This document shows positions 27,140 through 41,180 of a stretch of 64,000 nt of DNA, piece by piece. The notes under the pieces were generated by a model that was given only the letters and a program-made list of their open reading frames with translations, was not told where the DNA came from and did not search any database. The DNA comes from Viscum album (Eukaryota; Streptophyta; Magnoliopsida; Santalales; Viscaceae): the NCBI GenBank assembly GCA_963277665.1, contig OY728125.1:1719648889-1719712888 (forward strand), read 5' to 3'. Numbering within the stretch: the stretch's first letter is position 1; each line of letters opens with the position of its first letter. A program made the position numbers and the translations under genes.

Positions 27140-27620
27140 ATCATGCTTACACATGGCTTAATATCTCCACACAACGACATAATTCATTTTTCATTAAAAT
27201 TTTACTTTGTTGATTATAAATATGGAAATAATGAATATATATGATATTTATGGTATTATTATACTTCTAGAAATATTATATCATATCTGCTCTCTTAAAT
27301 TCCAAATATTTTGAAAATGATAACGTCACTCATGCATACGTGTGGATTACCACCTCCATGAAGTGATGTGATTTATTTTTCATTTATGATTTTCATGAAT
27401 GGTAATGAGGATAGAATTATTTAATATAAATAATATTTATTATATAATAATAATTCTTTAAATTATCATTACTATTTAACTTTCTTTTAATATGTCAGTA
27501 AAACTCTAAAAATAACGTTCTTGTGTGCTTAAGGCCTACTGTCTCCCCATACGGCGTGATACATTTTTCTATATATATCTTTACGGATGAATTAATATAA
27601 ATATATATATATAATTTATA
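27140..27620 (+). repeat. Three degenerate ~190-bp tandem sub-repeats in copy D
   Basis: Segments near 27,145, 27,335 and 27,520 share 'GCTTACACATGG..(T)ACC..CTCCA..AACG..GTGAT..ATTTTTC', as in copy 0 at 4,188-4,660. Confidence 0.6.
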
Positions 27621-27832
27621 TGTATTATATTTATATCCTTATTGAAATTTAAGAGGTGATGTTAAAATAATAAAAATATAAGGATCAGAACCACCGAACC
27701 AAAACATGCACGGAAAATTTACTAGTTTTCACTCAAATGTCCATTTTAAGGGAGAATTGTATATGAATGTATAATTGAAAATTATAAACATAATGGTACA
27801 TATAAATTTATATGTGCATATATTTATAATAT

Positions 27833-27856
27833 ATTTCTATTTCTATTTCTATATTT
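27833..27856 (+). repeat. (TTCTAT)n microsatellite
   Basis: Three to four copies of TTTCTA/TTCTAT in unit D, with no counterpart in copy 0. Confidence 0.75.
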
Positions 27857-28679
27857 ATTATATAGAATTTCTGAATTCATATGAAATATGATAAGACATA
27901 AGTAAAGTGGTTTCTATTCTCACTTTTATTTATTGGGGACATGTTTCATATTCACCACTTTTTTCTTATGTAGGGTGTATATACTTACCCATTAACATTT
28001 TCTGTCATTAATATCACTACTTTAATTATATTTAATTTTTAAATTCATGTTATTCATTCATGGGGATTATAATTAACATGTAACCTAAGGGATGATGGAT
28101 ATTTGTTTCAATCCTATTGTAATAATGGTTGTTTATACTTGAATTGAAAATGAAGAAAATATAAAATACATATATGATAAATCCGTTTTATTTTTATTTT
28201 CCTCTTTTTATTTCTTAATAATAAATGTTTTCCTTTTATTTTATTAACTTTAAGTGGACATGAGAATAAACTATTGTTTTATGCAAACTAGTCATTATTT
28301 TTCTCTTTGGTCGAAAATCCTTTTTCTTTCAAATGCTTTCTTTTTTAAAACATTGTGAATATTTTTTTACTGTTATAATATTTTTTGTAATGTAATTTTT
28401 ACCAAATATTGGATTTTTTAAAATGGTTTTAATGGAATGTTCTTTTCATTTTCTAATGTATGTACGTTTTACTTTTTGTAATAAATGTGAAAGGAATATT
28501 TGTTTTAATGTATATGACATGAATAAAATTATTGGTCATCAAGAATACTCATTTTTTTAATATAATTCTATATGATTCAGAGGTTATTTTTAATGAAATT
28601 TTTTTCTTTAATATTTAGGGAATTTTATTATTTTAAATAATTGATTTTAAAATGAAAACCTTATTTTCCTCAAGAAATA

Positions 28680-28701
28680 TCATATATATATATATATATT
28701 A
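28680..28701. repeat. (AT)n microsatellite
   Basis: About ten AT dinucleotides inside unit D. Confidence 0.85.
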
Positions 28702-31440
28702 AAGTAATTTATTTCTAAGAAGATATTTTTTATTATAAATAACTATTATCAGGGATGTGATCCATTGATAAAAAATACACTTTTATTATTTGTAATATTA
28801 TAATGATGATGATTTAGAGAATAATCTATGAAACCTGATTCATTTACAGGGGTTAATTAAGTTATGAAACTAGTTTCTTTTCCACGGGTTATATTATGAT
28901 GAAAAGATGAAATATTTATGAACCTTATTTCCTTATCATGTGTTATAATATGAATAATATTTTATGATATTGTGTAATACATATAAAATATTTTCACTAT
29001 GGGGTGGGTGGTACTAGAATTATATAGCCCTATAATGCATTGGGTAAATATGGATAAATAATAAGAAAAATATGTTCATGAATGTACCTGATTTCATGTT
29101 CAATGTTTAATTATTAGACATCGTTTAAATTTCCACTAAATAATGTGGGAAGAAATTTTTAATATCCATAAGTTTATGCATTTACCAAGTATTCATGTCA
29201 ATAATATTTTGTGTGGACCTTATTTTATTTCCATATTTTTATGTCAGGTCATTCTTTCTTGTCTTTGACTTCATGAGAGAACACATTTATTTTTAATATA
29301 AGTTCAAAATGTTATAATATTACATTTTTTCACATTTTTATATCTATTCTATGATCTCATATCTCATTATCATAGATTAATTCATGATTCATGTCCTATG
29401 AACTTCCACGATTTACTCCATGACTTAGGATTATGATATGTGATATGTATGGTATGATTTTCAAATGTTTTTCTCATATTATCCTGACCTTAAGAATTTT
29501 TTATTCATAAGTGATCATTGATATATCCCATTTCTACCATTAATAATCATATGATATCATTATTTCTTATGTTTTTTCCTCAGGTTATAAAGAACGGTTT
29601 TTATTAAGGTATGTTAATGAAGAGTACTATTTGTGAAGATCTTTATGAGAGATATTGAATATCTTTCATGAAATATGAATATTGTTTATATATTCCTTAC
29701 ATTCAGAATACATTTAAGATTATTGGTAGTGTATTCCTGAAATTTATTGAATATTATTTTGATTAAATTTAATATTTCAATATGAAAATGTTGGGTTTAT
29801 ATAAAAGGATTTTCCATCCTTTCAAAATAAATTTGTTTATCATCCATTACATATTTTTTATAACCTCTATTTAATTTGATGGTTATTTTATTTGTAACTA
29901 TTTATAAAAATGCATTCAAATGTTTTCTCTTTCCCTCATCAAATACTATTTCTAATTTAATTTTAACTTCATCTTCTATAACAATATTTTGAAATGTTTT
30001 GTGAAAAATTTAATATTTTCACATCAATTTTTCATTAAAAGTTTATCTCTTTTTTAGGTATGTTTTAATCATTATATATATTGTTTTGTTGATATGAATA
30101 ATTTTGGAAAATAATGTTTTTGTTAATTTACAATGTATTAGGTTTATATTATGTGATGTATTTGGATTTTTTTTGAAATATATACTTTTCCAATCGGATC
30201 ATTAAGATATGTTTATGATTAATTTTAAGTGGAACACATTTGTATTGATGATGATGGGTGGTGGATTGTATTTAACTTAGATTAGTTATTGTATGTTAAT
30301 ATCTAATTAGATATTTAAGAAAGTACATAATTATATTTTCCAAATAGGGTTTTGAATAATGTGTTTTCTCGCATTTTCAAGCAAGTACATAATGAGTTTA
30401 TTCACATAAGAATGGGAATAATGGGTTTTTCTCATAACTATTTTCCATGATTATTATTTTTCCACGATTCCAAGTTGTTTATCGGGTTATGAAAAATTTT
30501 CACAGTGCATTTCATTTCATATAAATTTAATTGTTTCAGGATTATGCCTAATTTTTTAAATTATTCCACAAATTTATATCATCCTCACATATTTTGTGAC
30601 TATTGAAATGTATTCTGATCCATTTCATAATATTTTATGCATCTATAATTATCTAGTAATGATATTACCTTTATATATCATATTTTATGACTATCATATA
30701 TAGTGTTATGATTTTTTATTTTGATACATATTTCTCCCTAAGGTCCTCCTTAATTTTTATGATCTAAAACATTATGATATGTATTTAATTATTGATCCTC
30801 TATAATCCACCCTATTTTTTATTTTTCCATTACCTGGTGTACAGAGATGATTTTATCATGTTACATGTATTTAAAATTTCTAAATGATCTTTAAAATGAG
30901 GATATTTTTTCAACTTTTTAAAATAAGAGGTTGATGTATCTAATATCCATGATAGCAAACATTTAAGCCCTATAGTATTTGAATTTTTAAAAAATTTGTT
31001 ATTTAAATCATGAAAATAATTTAATATATATATAATTATTATCCTAGGTTGTGTTATTATGGTTAGATCGATAAATGCTATGACGTTAATGTAGTATTGG
31101 AATATTGTTCTTATACTAGGATTTATAATAAAAGTTCCTTTAGACCATAATATTTTAGTGGGATTTTAGTATACTATGACTTTAAGACATGTAAGAGATC
31201 CATATCAAACCATTAAAATTAGTTTCTATCATGAAATTAAATTAAAATTTTATTTGAGATAATTAATTGTGAATTTTCCATTGAATACATCAATTTTTAC
31301 AGAAAAAAAAATCATACTCAGTTATTCATGGAGATTATATGAGATATTAAAATTCATTAAAAATATATTAATTCATTATTCAATATAAAAAATACATATA
31401 TATTTATTGAATTAATATTTCAATTGAGTTATTTCAAAGA

Positions 31441-34400
31441 TTTATAACTAGCTAGAGGGATGCTTTACAGGATTGGGAATATCCTCCGAGTGGGATGTTC
31501 TAGAAATTGGTTGACATGTATTTGAACTATCTAGTCTAGTGTAACGTTTCAAAAATGTTTGGAATTTACCTATTAATGGGGATGTGTTCTGGGGGATGAT
31601 CAAGGTTCCTTCCAGAATATTGATGATGTGGGTACTACTTATCATTGAGGACATGAAAATTGGTTTGTTCTTTAGTAGTATATTGTTATTATATAGAGAC
31701 TGAATTTATCTCATGGAATGAACTTATATATGTTATACCATGATTTTATGGTACATTAGTGGCGTCATACTGAGTCTTCTACTCATCACCAACTCAGGAA
31801 TATCAATGTGCTTGTAGATTTCTTTACTATGGTCCAGTGAAGGGAAAGGGAACTGTGGTGGATAGTTGAGTGTGTGGAGCAGACTGAAATAGTTGTTTAT
31901 AGATGGAATTTTATTGGGGAATCATCTAGTACATGCATTTTATGCCTTTATTATATACCATGGATCCAAGAATAATTTTTTGTTCATTTATCTCACATTA
32001 AATTTGATTCCACATGGGCTGGGATTCATCTTTATTTTTCTTCTACTCTTGTTATTTAAAAAATTTAATATTTATTTATTATTTTCCATATAAAATGATA
32101 CTAAGGGTATATCCTTAACACTAACTTGCATAGACCCACACTTCTAGTTAGAAACGTTTTGTGTACATGGAAGCACACAAGAAGTTAGGTGGCACTTTTA
32201 CTCAAACCCGATGGTTTGGTTAGGGGTATTAATAAGTGGTATCATATAACTAGGCTCACTAACATATATTTTCTAATTTCCTATAGTTGGGATATGATAT
32301 AAAAATGTACATATGTTTTGGATTTAGAATGGGGAACTATTTTAGTACCTAGATAGTATTGTTTAGTGCACCTACCACTTACCAGAATATAGGAATATTT
32401 TTTATTGATTTATATTACCATTTATTAAATTCACCCTAGGTCATACCCATGATTTTTATATAATAATTTATGGGGGTTTTTGTGTATTAACTCATCATGT
32501 TATGGATGTATGATCACATGTAATCTATCTTTTTCTGTAGTTTGATATAGACCAAATAATTAAAATATTGTCAAAATTATGATATTTTTCATGGTGCATT
32601 ATATATAGAATCATTTTATTTATTATTGTTTAATTATATAATAGATTCAATATGTATGGTTGTTGATAATGTATAGATTAGGGTAATATGGACTTTATCA
32701 TTAAATGAAAGGTAATTTTTTTTCATGTTCCTCTATTTTCATTTCATTTCATTCTAAAATCTCTGTGTGTTTTATTTTCTAAAATTTTCATATACATAAA
32801 AGTTATTTGAAATTGATAAATACTTTTGGATTGAGTTATCACATAGTTTATGGGGTGATTTTGAGGTATTTTTGTTTCTTAAGGGACTATTTTAATAACA
32901 TGTATTTTAGAAATCTTTATAATTATTTCTAATGGAATTATAATGTAGAAATTTTAAACATATTTGGTGGAATTAAAAAAAATTAATAAAAAAGTATTAA
33001 ATTAAGAAAAAAATTTAATATTGAATAACCTATGTTGAAGAGTATTGGATCCTTAATCTTAAAAACATATGAATGGCTAAAAGTAATTTGGTTGGGGGAG
33101 GTTATAACATTCTTATAAATTAACTAATTCATAAACCCTCTTTTTCAATAATTTATAAGTCCATTTATATGAAAATATATTTTCAATAAAAGTGTCCCTT
33201 ACATAAGTTTTTACAAGTTTTTATAAAGGTAATTATAGATTTAAAATGGTTATGTATGGGTAAAATGGGTTATGAGACATTATATGATGGTATATAGGGT
33301 TTTCCCTGAGTTGTGTATGGGTAAGAGTGTGTTTATAAGGATTGTGTATGGGTGTTCCACCACTATGTATGGGTAAAGGAGTGTTTATAAGGTTCAAATA
33401 AAGTTATTCAGTCTCTTTGGTATAGTAAATCACATTTTATAAATCCAACATAAGGGTAAGTCTGAATTTTATTGAATTTTTTAATGTTAAATTTATGTTT
33501 TTATACACTACGTAAATATAGGATAGAGGTTGTGTGAGTATACCATTGAATTTCCTAAACTCACATTAGGTTAATCAGATAGTATTATAAAGGTATCCTT
33601 GATTTATAGACACTATGTAAAGGTATAAGAATTTACCCTTTCACAAAAGTTAGTCCCCACATATAGGTAGTTGTTTTTTTTTCTATTTCATGAGGGTAAA
33701 AAAAATTCCCTTACATAACACTATGGTTTCATGTATGGGTAAATATTTTTACCTAGTATTCTATTTTTATTATACCTTTTAATCTGTAATTTTTTTAACA
33801 CATTTTCATTGATTTTGAATTCCTAAAATCATCGTTTTAAATTATTTGGACTAATTTAACTTATATCTTATATTTTAAAATTTTCTATATGATATCTTTT
33901 TTTAATATGAATTAATGGGGTTTAATTAACCATGGATCTATGTATTATAAAATACCAAATCAGTCTTATTTGTGTACCTATTAATTAAACTTGTAATAGA
34001 GAATAAAAACCTAAGTGTTTTTGTGTGTGAGACTTCTATAAATCATCTAATTATACTCATATATATATACCTACATTTTTTCAGGATGAAGAAATCACCC
34101 TCTTTCATCAATTATTTGGAGAAGTGTTTTAAAATTACAATTCAAAATATTCTTATTCTTGTACAATTGGTTCAAATTATTTTTTCTAAATTATTTTTTA
34201 AAATTTATGAATAATTCTCAAAATGGAAATAACATGAAAATAAAAAGAATAATAATAATTATTCTAGTTTATCTATTATTATTCTAGAGAGAGAAAATTA
34301 TTGTATTATGTAGAATTGCAATTATTCTCTAATAAATAATCTAGAATTATCTTGAATGATAATATAGAACTATCAAGATGGTTGATATGGAATTATATTG

Positions 34401-34920
34401 ATTATTATATATTATCTAGGAGATACAATGATATTATAACTTGTATGGTTTATTTCTATTAGAACTAAAATGACAAAATTGGTTCTTGGAGTCCATTGGG
34501 AGAGGATTATACCAATGAACATGTGGACGTGGTTTGAGTTACATTTCCTTGATGAACCATGAATTATATTTTTTTAGAAACTATTCTAATAAGGCCAAGG
34601 ATGAGGATTCCTTGGCTTTAGTGTTTTTAATCTATATTTGGAATGATAGGGGTGGTTTATCATTTTCATTGAAGTAAGAAAATAGAGGTAGGAATCATTT
34701 AATGTTACAACCTGTTTTCTATAGGATATTAGAATGAGTTATTGGGTTTAAGTGTATCCCTAAAAACATATGTTTGGTTCCTGGTCACATGGAGTGTGTC
34801 TGTGTGCGTATATTATTGACCTGTGTTTGTGATTGTTCCTTTTTGGATGATGATGACTATGATACTTTATGATTTGATGAAATTATTAATCTATAATAGT
34901 TTTTCGATAATTAATGTGAT
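31441..34920 (+). repeat. Second repeat type, unit U1 (~3.5 kb)
   Basis: Its first 800 bp match the region starting at 34,921 in the same order. Shared landmarks are 'GTATTTG.a.TATCTAG' with 'TTTCAAAaATGT', 'GGGGAAT/GGGGAT..TTC', 'TTTATCTCATGG/TTTATTTCATGG', 'GAGTC.T..ACTCA/GAGTCATTTAATCAC', and 'GGGTATA..CTtAACA..CATAGACC.A.ACTTC'. The 3.48-kb spacing marks a tandem duplication. It also holds the TGTATGGGT repeat (33,253-33,393). No protein homology is visible, and short frames such as the 68 codons at 31,448-31,654 (minus) are not supported. It could be internal or 3' sequence of the retroelement that made unit D. Confidence 0.5.
33253..33393 (+). repeat. TGTATGGGT tandem repeat
   Basis: At least four copies of TGTATGGGT, three of them followed by TAA/TAAG and two by GTGTTTATAAGG, at intervals of roughly 25-60 bp. 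A further isolated copy is at about 33,733. Confidence 0.7.
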
Positions 34921-35870
34921 ATTATAATTTTTTGTAGTTGATCATGCAAGTTAATCCAATTTTGAAAATTCTTGGCTTTGTTCGGAATGAACATTGGTTA
35001 TCCTGGCCAGTGGGATGTGTCATATCCTTGGGTAAATCATATGAGAGGGATGCATCATACCAATGTTGGAATGTATTTGGGTTATCTAGGCTATCAGTAT
35101 TTTTCAAATATGTGTTGGTATATCCCATAGAGGGGAATATTCTTGGTGTACAATCAAAGATCATTCTACAAAAATGTTGACATATATATGGATAGACTCC
35201 AAGGACCAGAAATATGTTTCTCATTTTTGGTGTATGTTATTATTATATATATACCCAGTTTATTTCATGGGAGACACATGTATATCTAATGAACTAATGT
35301 TAAGGGGTTTCAGTGGTTTCCTACCGAGTCATTTAATCACTGCCTAAATGGGAGTTTAATTGTTATTTTAGATATATTAATGAGCGATTAGATGAATATA
35401 ACGGTCCATGTGGTTAATGGTGGAGTACGTATAGTATGAAGATGCAGACATTAATGAATATAGTTTGATTTGGAAATCTTCTTCTACATTTATTTACTTG
35501 GTTTACCCATGAAAATTGATCCTTATTTATTTTTTCTTTATTTGTGTCACATACCATTTTATACCATATAGGTTTGATTTTACATTTACTTTTCTTAAAA
35601 TCTTGTTAATTTATTTACAATTTTTTCTATGACATGTAACTGAGGGTATAGTCTCACAAATAAAAGACATAGACCTATACTTCAAGTCGACAACCTCTTC
35701 TGTATTGAGATACAAGCATAGTTTCATGTGGAAATCAATCTCCAATATGGTGGTTCAGGTCAAGTTATTATACTAATCTTTTAAAAAATGAATATTATAT
35801 AAAATATTTACATAGGTTTAGTTTTGGTAGATCCAAAAACATCCCATTAATTGATAATTTACACAACAGC
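34921..35870 (+). repeat. Second repeat type, unit U2 (partial copy of U1)
   Basis: Matches 31,441-32,400. Two overlapping frames on opposite strands (34,938-35,180 plus, 80 codons; 34,922-35,224 minus, 100 codons) are open here. Their mutual overlap and the absence of an equivalent in U1 argue against a gene. Confidence 0.5.
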
Positions 35871-38800
35871 AAAATGTGGGAATATACAAGGCCTTTATTC
35901 CATAAAATATCATCTATCTCTATAAAATTTAAAAATATTACATTATCTTAGGTTAGATTAGATAAATAAAAAATGTAACCATTATCATTCTTATTTTTAT
36001 AAAATAGGAAAGTTTCTCTTTAAATATTTAAACACTTATCATCTTTGAATTTATAATTCACGACATCATCATAAAGCATTTATATAGTAATTAATTTTTT
36101 TTTAAACCCTTAATATATAGAATTATAGATATTATATTAGTAATAGAAAAGTATAATTCATCATAGTCTTTTATCACGCCTTTAGAGTTATCTCTATGAT
36201 TACTTAATCCTCCATCACATTAATTAAAAAGATAATAAGTATTAATGGTAATCAATAATGTGTATTGTACAGTCTTTGTTTATATACCATAATTCCATGA
36301 AAATTTCAAGATAAATTTCAATAAAACATATTTAGTATAATTTTTTTCACCCATGTTATCTTCAGTCTAGTAGTATTACTCTTATTGTTCTTAGGTTCCA
36401 AAATTAACATAATGATTTTAGTTTTTGGTAGTTTAGAGGAAAAAAATTTTGATAATTTTTTTTTGTGTAACCAAATTATTTATTATGTCTTAATGATAAT
36501 TTATTAGTACAATTCCCATAAATTCTACATTTAAAACATATAACACCTGAAATTTATTTATTTTAATTATTATCATAAAGTGTATTATCTATCTATGGTC
36601 GTTGAATTTTACATAAAAAATAAATTTTATTTTCATTTAGTTTCATCATTGATATTATATTTTCATTATTAATATTTCCTTAATGTAAATTATAAATTTT
36701 TTCTTTTAAATGAGAAATTTTAATTTTGAAATTCTCATTTATTTTTCATGTAGATTGTAATTTCTCACATAAATACTCATTTGAGCATGAAAATTAATTT
36801 CTTTTTATTTTATATTCTTTCATGAGATTCATATATTCTTATTCAAATTGGTTCATATCAACTTACAAATTATTGAATTTCCTTTATTCAAATTCATTAT
36901 CTTTAGAATGAAGGTATTTAATTACATCATTCCCATCTTGATGTTAGTATTTATAAATATATATTTTAATACATTAGAATCAATATCCTCTTTCCCATAA
37001 CAATTCATTAAAGTATAAACATTAATTTTTCAATATCTTATTAAAAATTTTATTTTCTTTAACCTTTTTCTAATTTATTTTCTTTATTCATTTTATACCA
37101 TAATTTTTTTAAAAAAAATATTATAATTTATTCTCTTCAACATATATCACTATAACCTTTTAATTTTGAAAATATTAAACATATCCAATATTGGAATCTA
37201 AATTAGTTTTCAATATTATCAAAAAATAAAATTTTAATTATTATGTAAAATTTTAATAAGGTACCATAAAACATTTAGTCACCCATGAAATGTATCCAGA
37301 ATTCTTTTCATGTAAAAAATAATTCATTGAGTCATAATTATTATTTTAGAAGAATTTACCATAATGATGTCACATCTCAATCTTTCTTTATTTTTCTTCT
37401 TTTTAAATTTTTTAACTTAGGAAAAACTATTTGAATATTTTCTTTTTTTCCTTCACTCATAACATGTAAAATCTAAAAAATCATTATTATTCCCAGTGTT
37501 ACATTTACTAATATTCCTTTTATTTTTCTTTCAAATCATCTTATTAAATATTTAATCATTTTCTCATCCATTATAAACGTATTTTATAATGTTTTTCATC
37601 AAGCCTTTGTCCCATTTTTGAGATTTAGATTCAATTTTTTTAGAAGTAATAATTATATTGGGTTTAAATGAAATAAATTTCTGTATTAGAGATTCCAAAT
37701 ATACAATATTATTTCATTCAATTTCATACAATATAATTAACTGATAATTACATAAAATTTACACTTCATAATGTTTATACTCCCATTAATTTCTACAATC
37801 ATTGAATTCCATTTTTGAGGAAGATGCGACAACGCCCTTTTAAATATAATATTTTTATTCAAAGAATATCTATGAGAAATCAGACCATTTTTTAACCTTA
37901 TAAATCAATGAAACATTTATATTAAGGATTCATCTTCATCCATAATTATGTTATAGTATTATGAATATAGAATCCTCACCATTTTTCTTTAGTTATTTTT
38001 GGAGTCATAGTGTGTGACTTGAAGAATCCTCTAAATGACATTAGTTTTCAAACATGTTTAGATTAGAGAAACACACATCAACTTATAATATATTTCAAAA
38101 TAAACATTAATTTATAATTAACAAAAATAAATTACAATAATATTACCTATATTTGAATCTCGATCCGAATCACATATCTTATGTGGTTTCACTATGATCA
38201 TCTAATGTTTAATGATAAATTACATCAGTTATGCCTCCATCAAGGCCTCCCAATAACTATAATAATTCCTATCAAAATAGGGATGTTTTTGGGTAACCAA
38301 ACATCATTTAAGTTCATTTATACTATTATAAAAAATCATTTTTCCCAGACTAATTGTTATAGAATATTTAGGATAGCATAATAAAATTTAATATAACTAA
38401 AAGAACCTATATCAAAATGTGATTTTTCTCTAATACCAATTAATATCCTAGTGAAATATGACAAACTGATATAGAGGGGTAGTGAACAGAAAATATAATA
38501 TATTTAAATAAATTAATATTGATTATTTTTTTATACTAATGTTCAATATCAATATTTTACAGAATGTTAAAATTTGAAATGATAGTTTTGAAAAATATAA
38601 AATAATAAATAAATATATACATAAAAATAAAAAAACAGAACAAAATATTTTTATAGAATTTCATATTGAATTATCATGAATATACTCTTTAATACTCATT
38701 ACCTGGTGAGAGGAGTGGTATACACTAAAAACCACATTTAAATGATTTGATATCATTTCATATACATATTCCTTTTTCTCACATGGAGTCACATCCCAAT

Positions 38801-39600
38801 AATTACATATCTTTTTACAAAACAGGGCACCACTAATGAATCCTAGCTTCTATTCATGAGTCACAACCTAAAGATATACATTTTTATGGTGTATAATGAA
38901 CACAAAAATATCATTTCATAGGGAAAATAATAAATTGGATGTTTATAGAAAAAAAATAAAATATAATGAAATATACAATATTGATAACAGGAAACAAAAA
39001 AAAAGACCAGAATTTCAAAGAATATGAAAGTACATGTATCATTCATCACATTAGTAGCACTGAATCAAATAATGAATATATATTGTGATCATATAAAAAA
39101 TAGATATAGAAGTATAAAATTACAATCGTACCTCTAATGTTCTATCTCTTATTCATGTATTCTTTCTATACAATATATTTTCTGTTTCGCATGTAATTTA
39201 TCACGAAGATTACATTCATTTTATTTTTTAATTGATTTCTTGTGATCACATTCCGATATCAAATCTACTCTTCATTCTCTCTATGATCTTCTTGATCACG
39301 GTTTTTTATTGAGAACTAATAAAGGGATTATATGGTTCTAAATATTATAAATAATGAATTATATTTCACTTATTTATGGAAATATCCTATATTGTTCCCT
39401 AATATAATATGTTAAAAACAATTATAATGATATCATTAGTATATAAATGTGAGTTTTAAAAAATAATAAAATTGTTTATCAAAATCATATACAACTATAG
39501 AAATCCCAAATATCAAAAAAATCAAAATGGGGAATCAATATACTCTTAAAATGACAAATAATGTTCCTTATAATCATTATTTTAAATCAATGTAAACATC
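35871..39600. other. Unassigned AT-rich sequence, no gene
   Basis: No frame above 66 codons and no domain or RNA gene. A TATAACACCTGAAA at 36,539 resembles a decayed unit start but lacks a purine tract before it and the usual motif after it. The block is probably further decayed retroelement sequence. Confidence 0.4.
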
Positions 39601-40139
39601 ATTTTAATTTGTTTCATAAGCATTGTATTCTATATGTGTGAAATATCCATAATGATTAATTACACTATAAATATGAAATATATAAGTATTTTTTCCTGAT
39701 ATCTAGTTTTCATAAACATGATTTTATCTTCTATATAAAAATCTTCAATATTTCATATAAATTATCTATATCATAGCAAAAATCATTTTTATTAAACACT
39801 AATGACTTTTACCTTTACAAAAAATCTAAAAACATTAAAATAATTGTTAAACAAAAAACATAATGATTCATTATAAAAACATTATAAACTCTAAACGCTT
39901 TAATTAATAAATAAAATATTATTTTTACATAATGGTAAAAAATTACAGTTATACAATTAAAAAATTTGTGGTATATGTAAAAAATTTGAAGTATTTTTAA
40001 AATATTTGAGTTAATTTTAAATAAATAAACATATTTTTAATCCATTTAATGTATCTCTAATATTTGAAACATTAAACAACCAAAAATATTGTCTTCAATA
40101 ATAAAAATAATAGAATTAATCATTTTTTCACTAACATTA

Positions 40140-41180
40140 CCACCCACAACAAGCTCTACATAACCATGACCAAGCCCATACATGCCTATTTATTGCTCAT
40201 ACTAATTCTTGAGATCCTCAATCATTCCACAACATCAAATTAATTAAATATTATAACTTTAAATTAATTATTTATATTAAAAAATATGAAATAATAACTA
40301 AAACACACACAGGTTATCACCATGTCAATGAAACCATAAGAAAAATCATGTGTTAACCCTACCAAGACCTCCTCTACTAAAAAAATGACTACAACCCTAC
40401 TAAATTTGGAATATATCACCATGATACAGTAAAATTTTCATTAAAAAATATCCTAAATTTTTTAAGAGTGATAGGGGAAGAAAAAGTGAACTAATAAACT
40501 AAATGAGAATGAAAATCATTCCTAAAGTTGTAATATAATCTCTTCAAAAAACACACTAAATTATAGGATATTAAATGGTGTAATATGAGAGTTGGTTCCG
40601 CCAAATCATCTCTATCCTAATACCCACAGTCCCTAGAAACCTGAGGGGTCCACTAGTAATTATTTTTCTATCCATATTTAATAATACCAAAGAGTCCTCA
40701 ATTGTAGTGACCATAGTGATGTGACATGATACCTCCCTCATGTGTTCTGGTCATGGAACAACCTCTATGGTCCTTAACATGATCACCCTCATGTGAGAGA
40801 TTAATCCCTTCCCCTTGATCCAAAAATCAATGTAGCATGACCCCATTGGTTGTGGCACAATACCCACCAAGCATTTGGGAGAACACCCAACCAAACTAAT
40901 GTTGTAGAAAGACCCTAGGGGGTTACCATGAAATGTTCCATCCCCTATGAAATCTCAATCATCCCCTCCACCTTATAACATATATCCTCATTCTACACAC
41001 CATGGTTCACCCTTGTTGTACCATTTATGGGTAACTGATCTATTCATAGTGTGATAGGCCTGATGCAATCTAAAAAATTATTAAGGACACCCAACACCCA
41101 TTTAATATCTTTCCACACTTCTTTATCATATATACATATATATGTAAAAAATCCTAGGTTAATTTTCCATACATTAGAAT
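40140..41180 (-). other. Less AT-rich block with a long nearly open minus frame, unidentified
   Basis: Here C-rich triplets and many CC dinucleotides replace the AT-rich text around it. On the minus strand between about 40,930 and 40,570 one frame of roughly 115 codons has a single internal stop, which is unusual for this window. I do not recognise the peptide. It may be a relic of retroelement coding sequence carried by copy E. Confidence 0.3.

Larger units (their letters stand above)
25035..31440 (+). repeat. Repeat unit copy D (type I)
   Basis: Starts TGTAACACCCGAG after AATGGAGGATGAA and matches copy 0 throughout, including the three sub-repeats. The promoter lies only about 1.76 kb from the start, against 2.3 kb in A-C, and this spacing defines the type I subgroup together with copy 0. 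Similarity to copy 0 is traceable to about 29,700 ('GTTATAAAGAACGG' versus 'GTTTATGAATTGAG' near 6,620). From there to 31,440 I see only AT-rich sequence with no gene, and the right boundary is arbitrary. Confidence 0.6.

Noticed and set aside
34922..35224. 100-codon minus frame and 80-codon plus frame
   Set aside because: They overlap on opposite strands and are not preserved in the duplicate region at 31,441.
36539..36560. TATAACACCTGAAA as another forward unit start
   Set aside because: There is no purine tract upstream, no CACACAAC motif 70-150 bp downstream, and no further match to units A-D.
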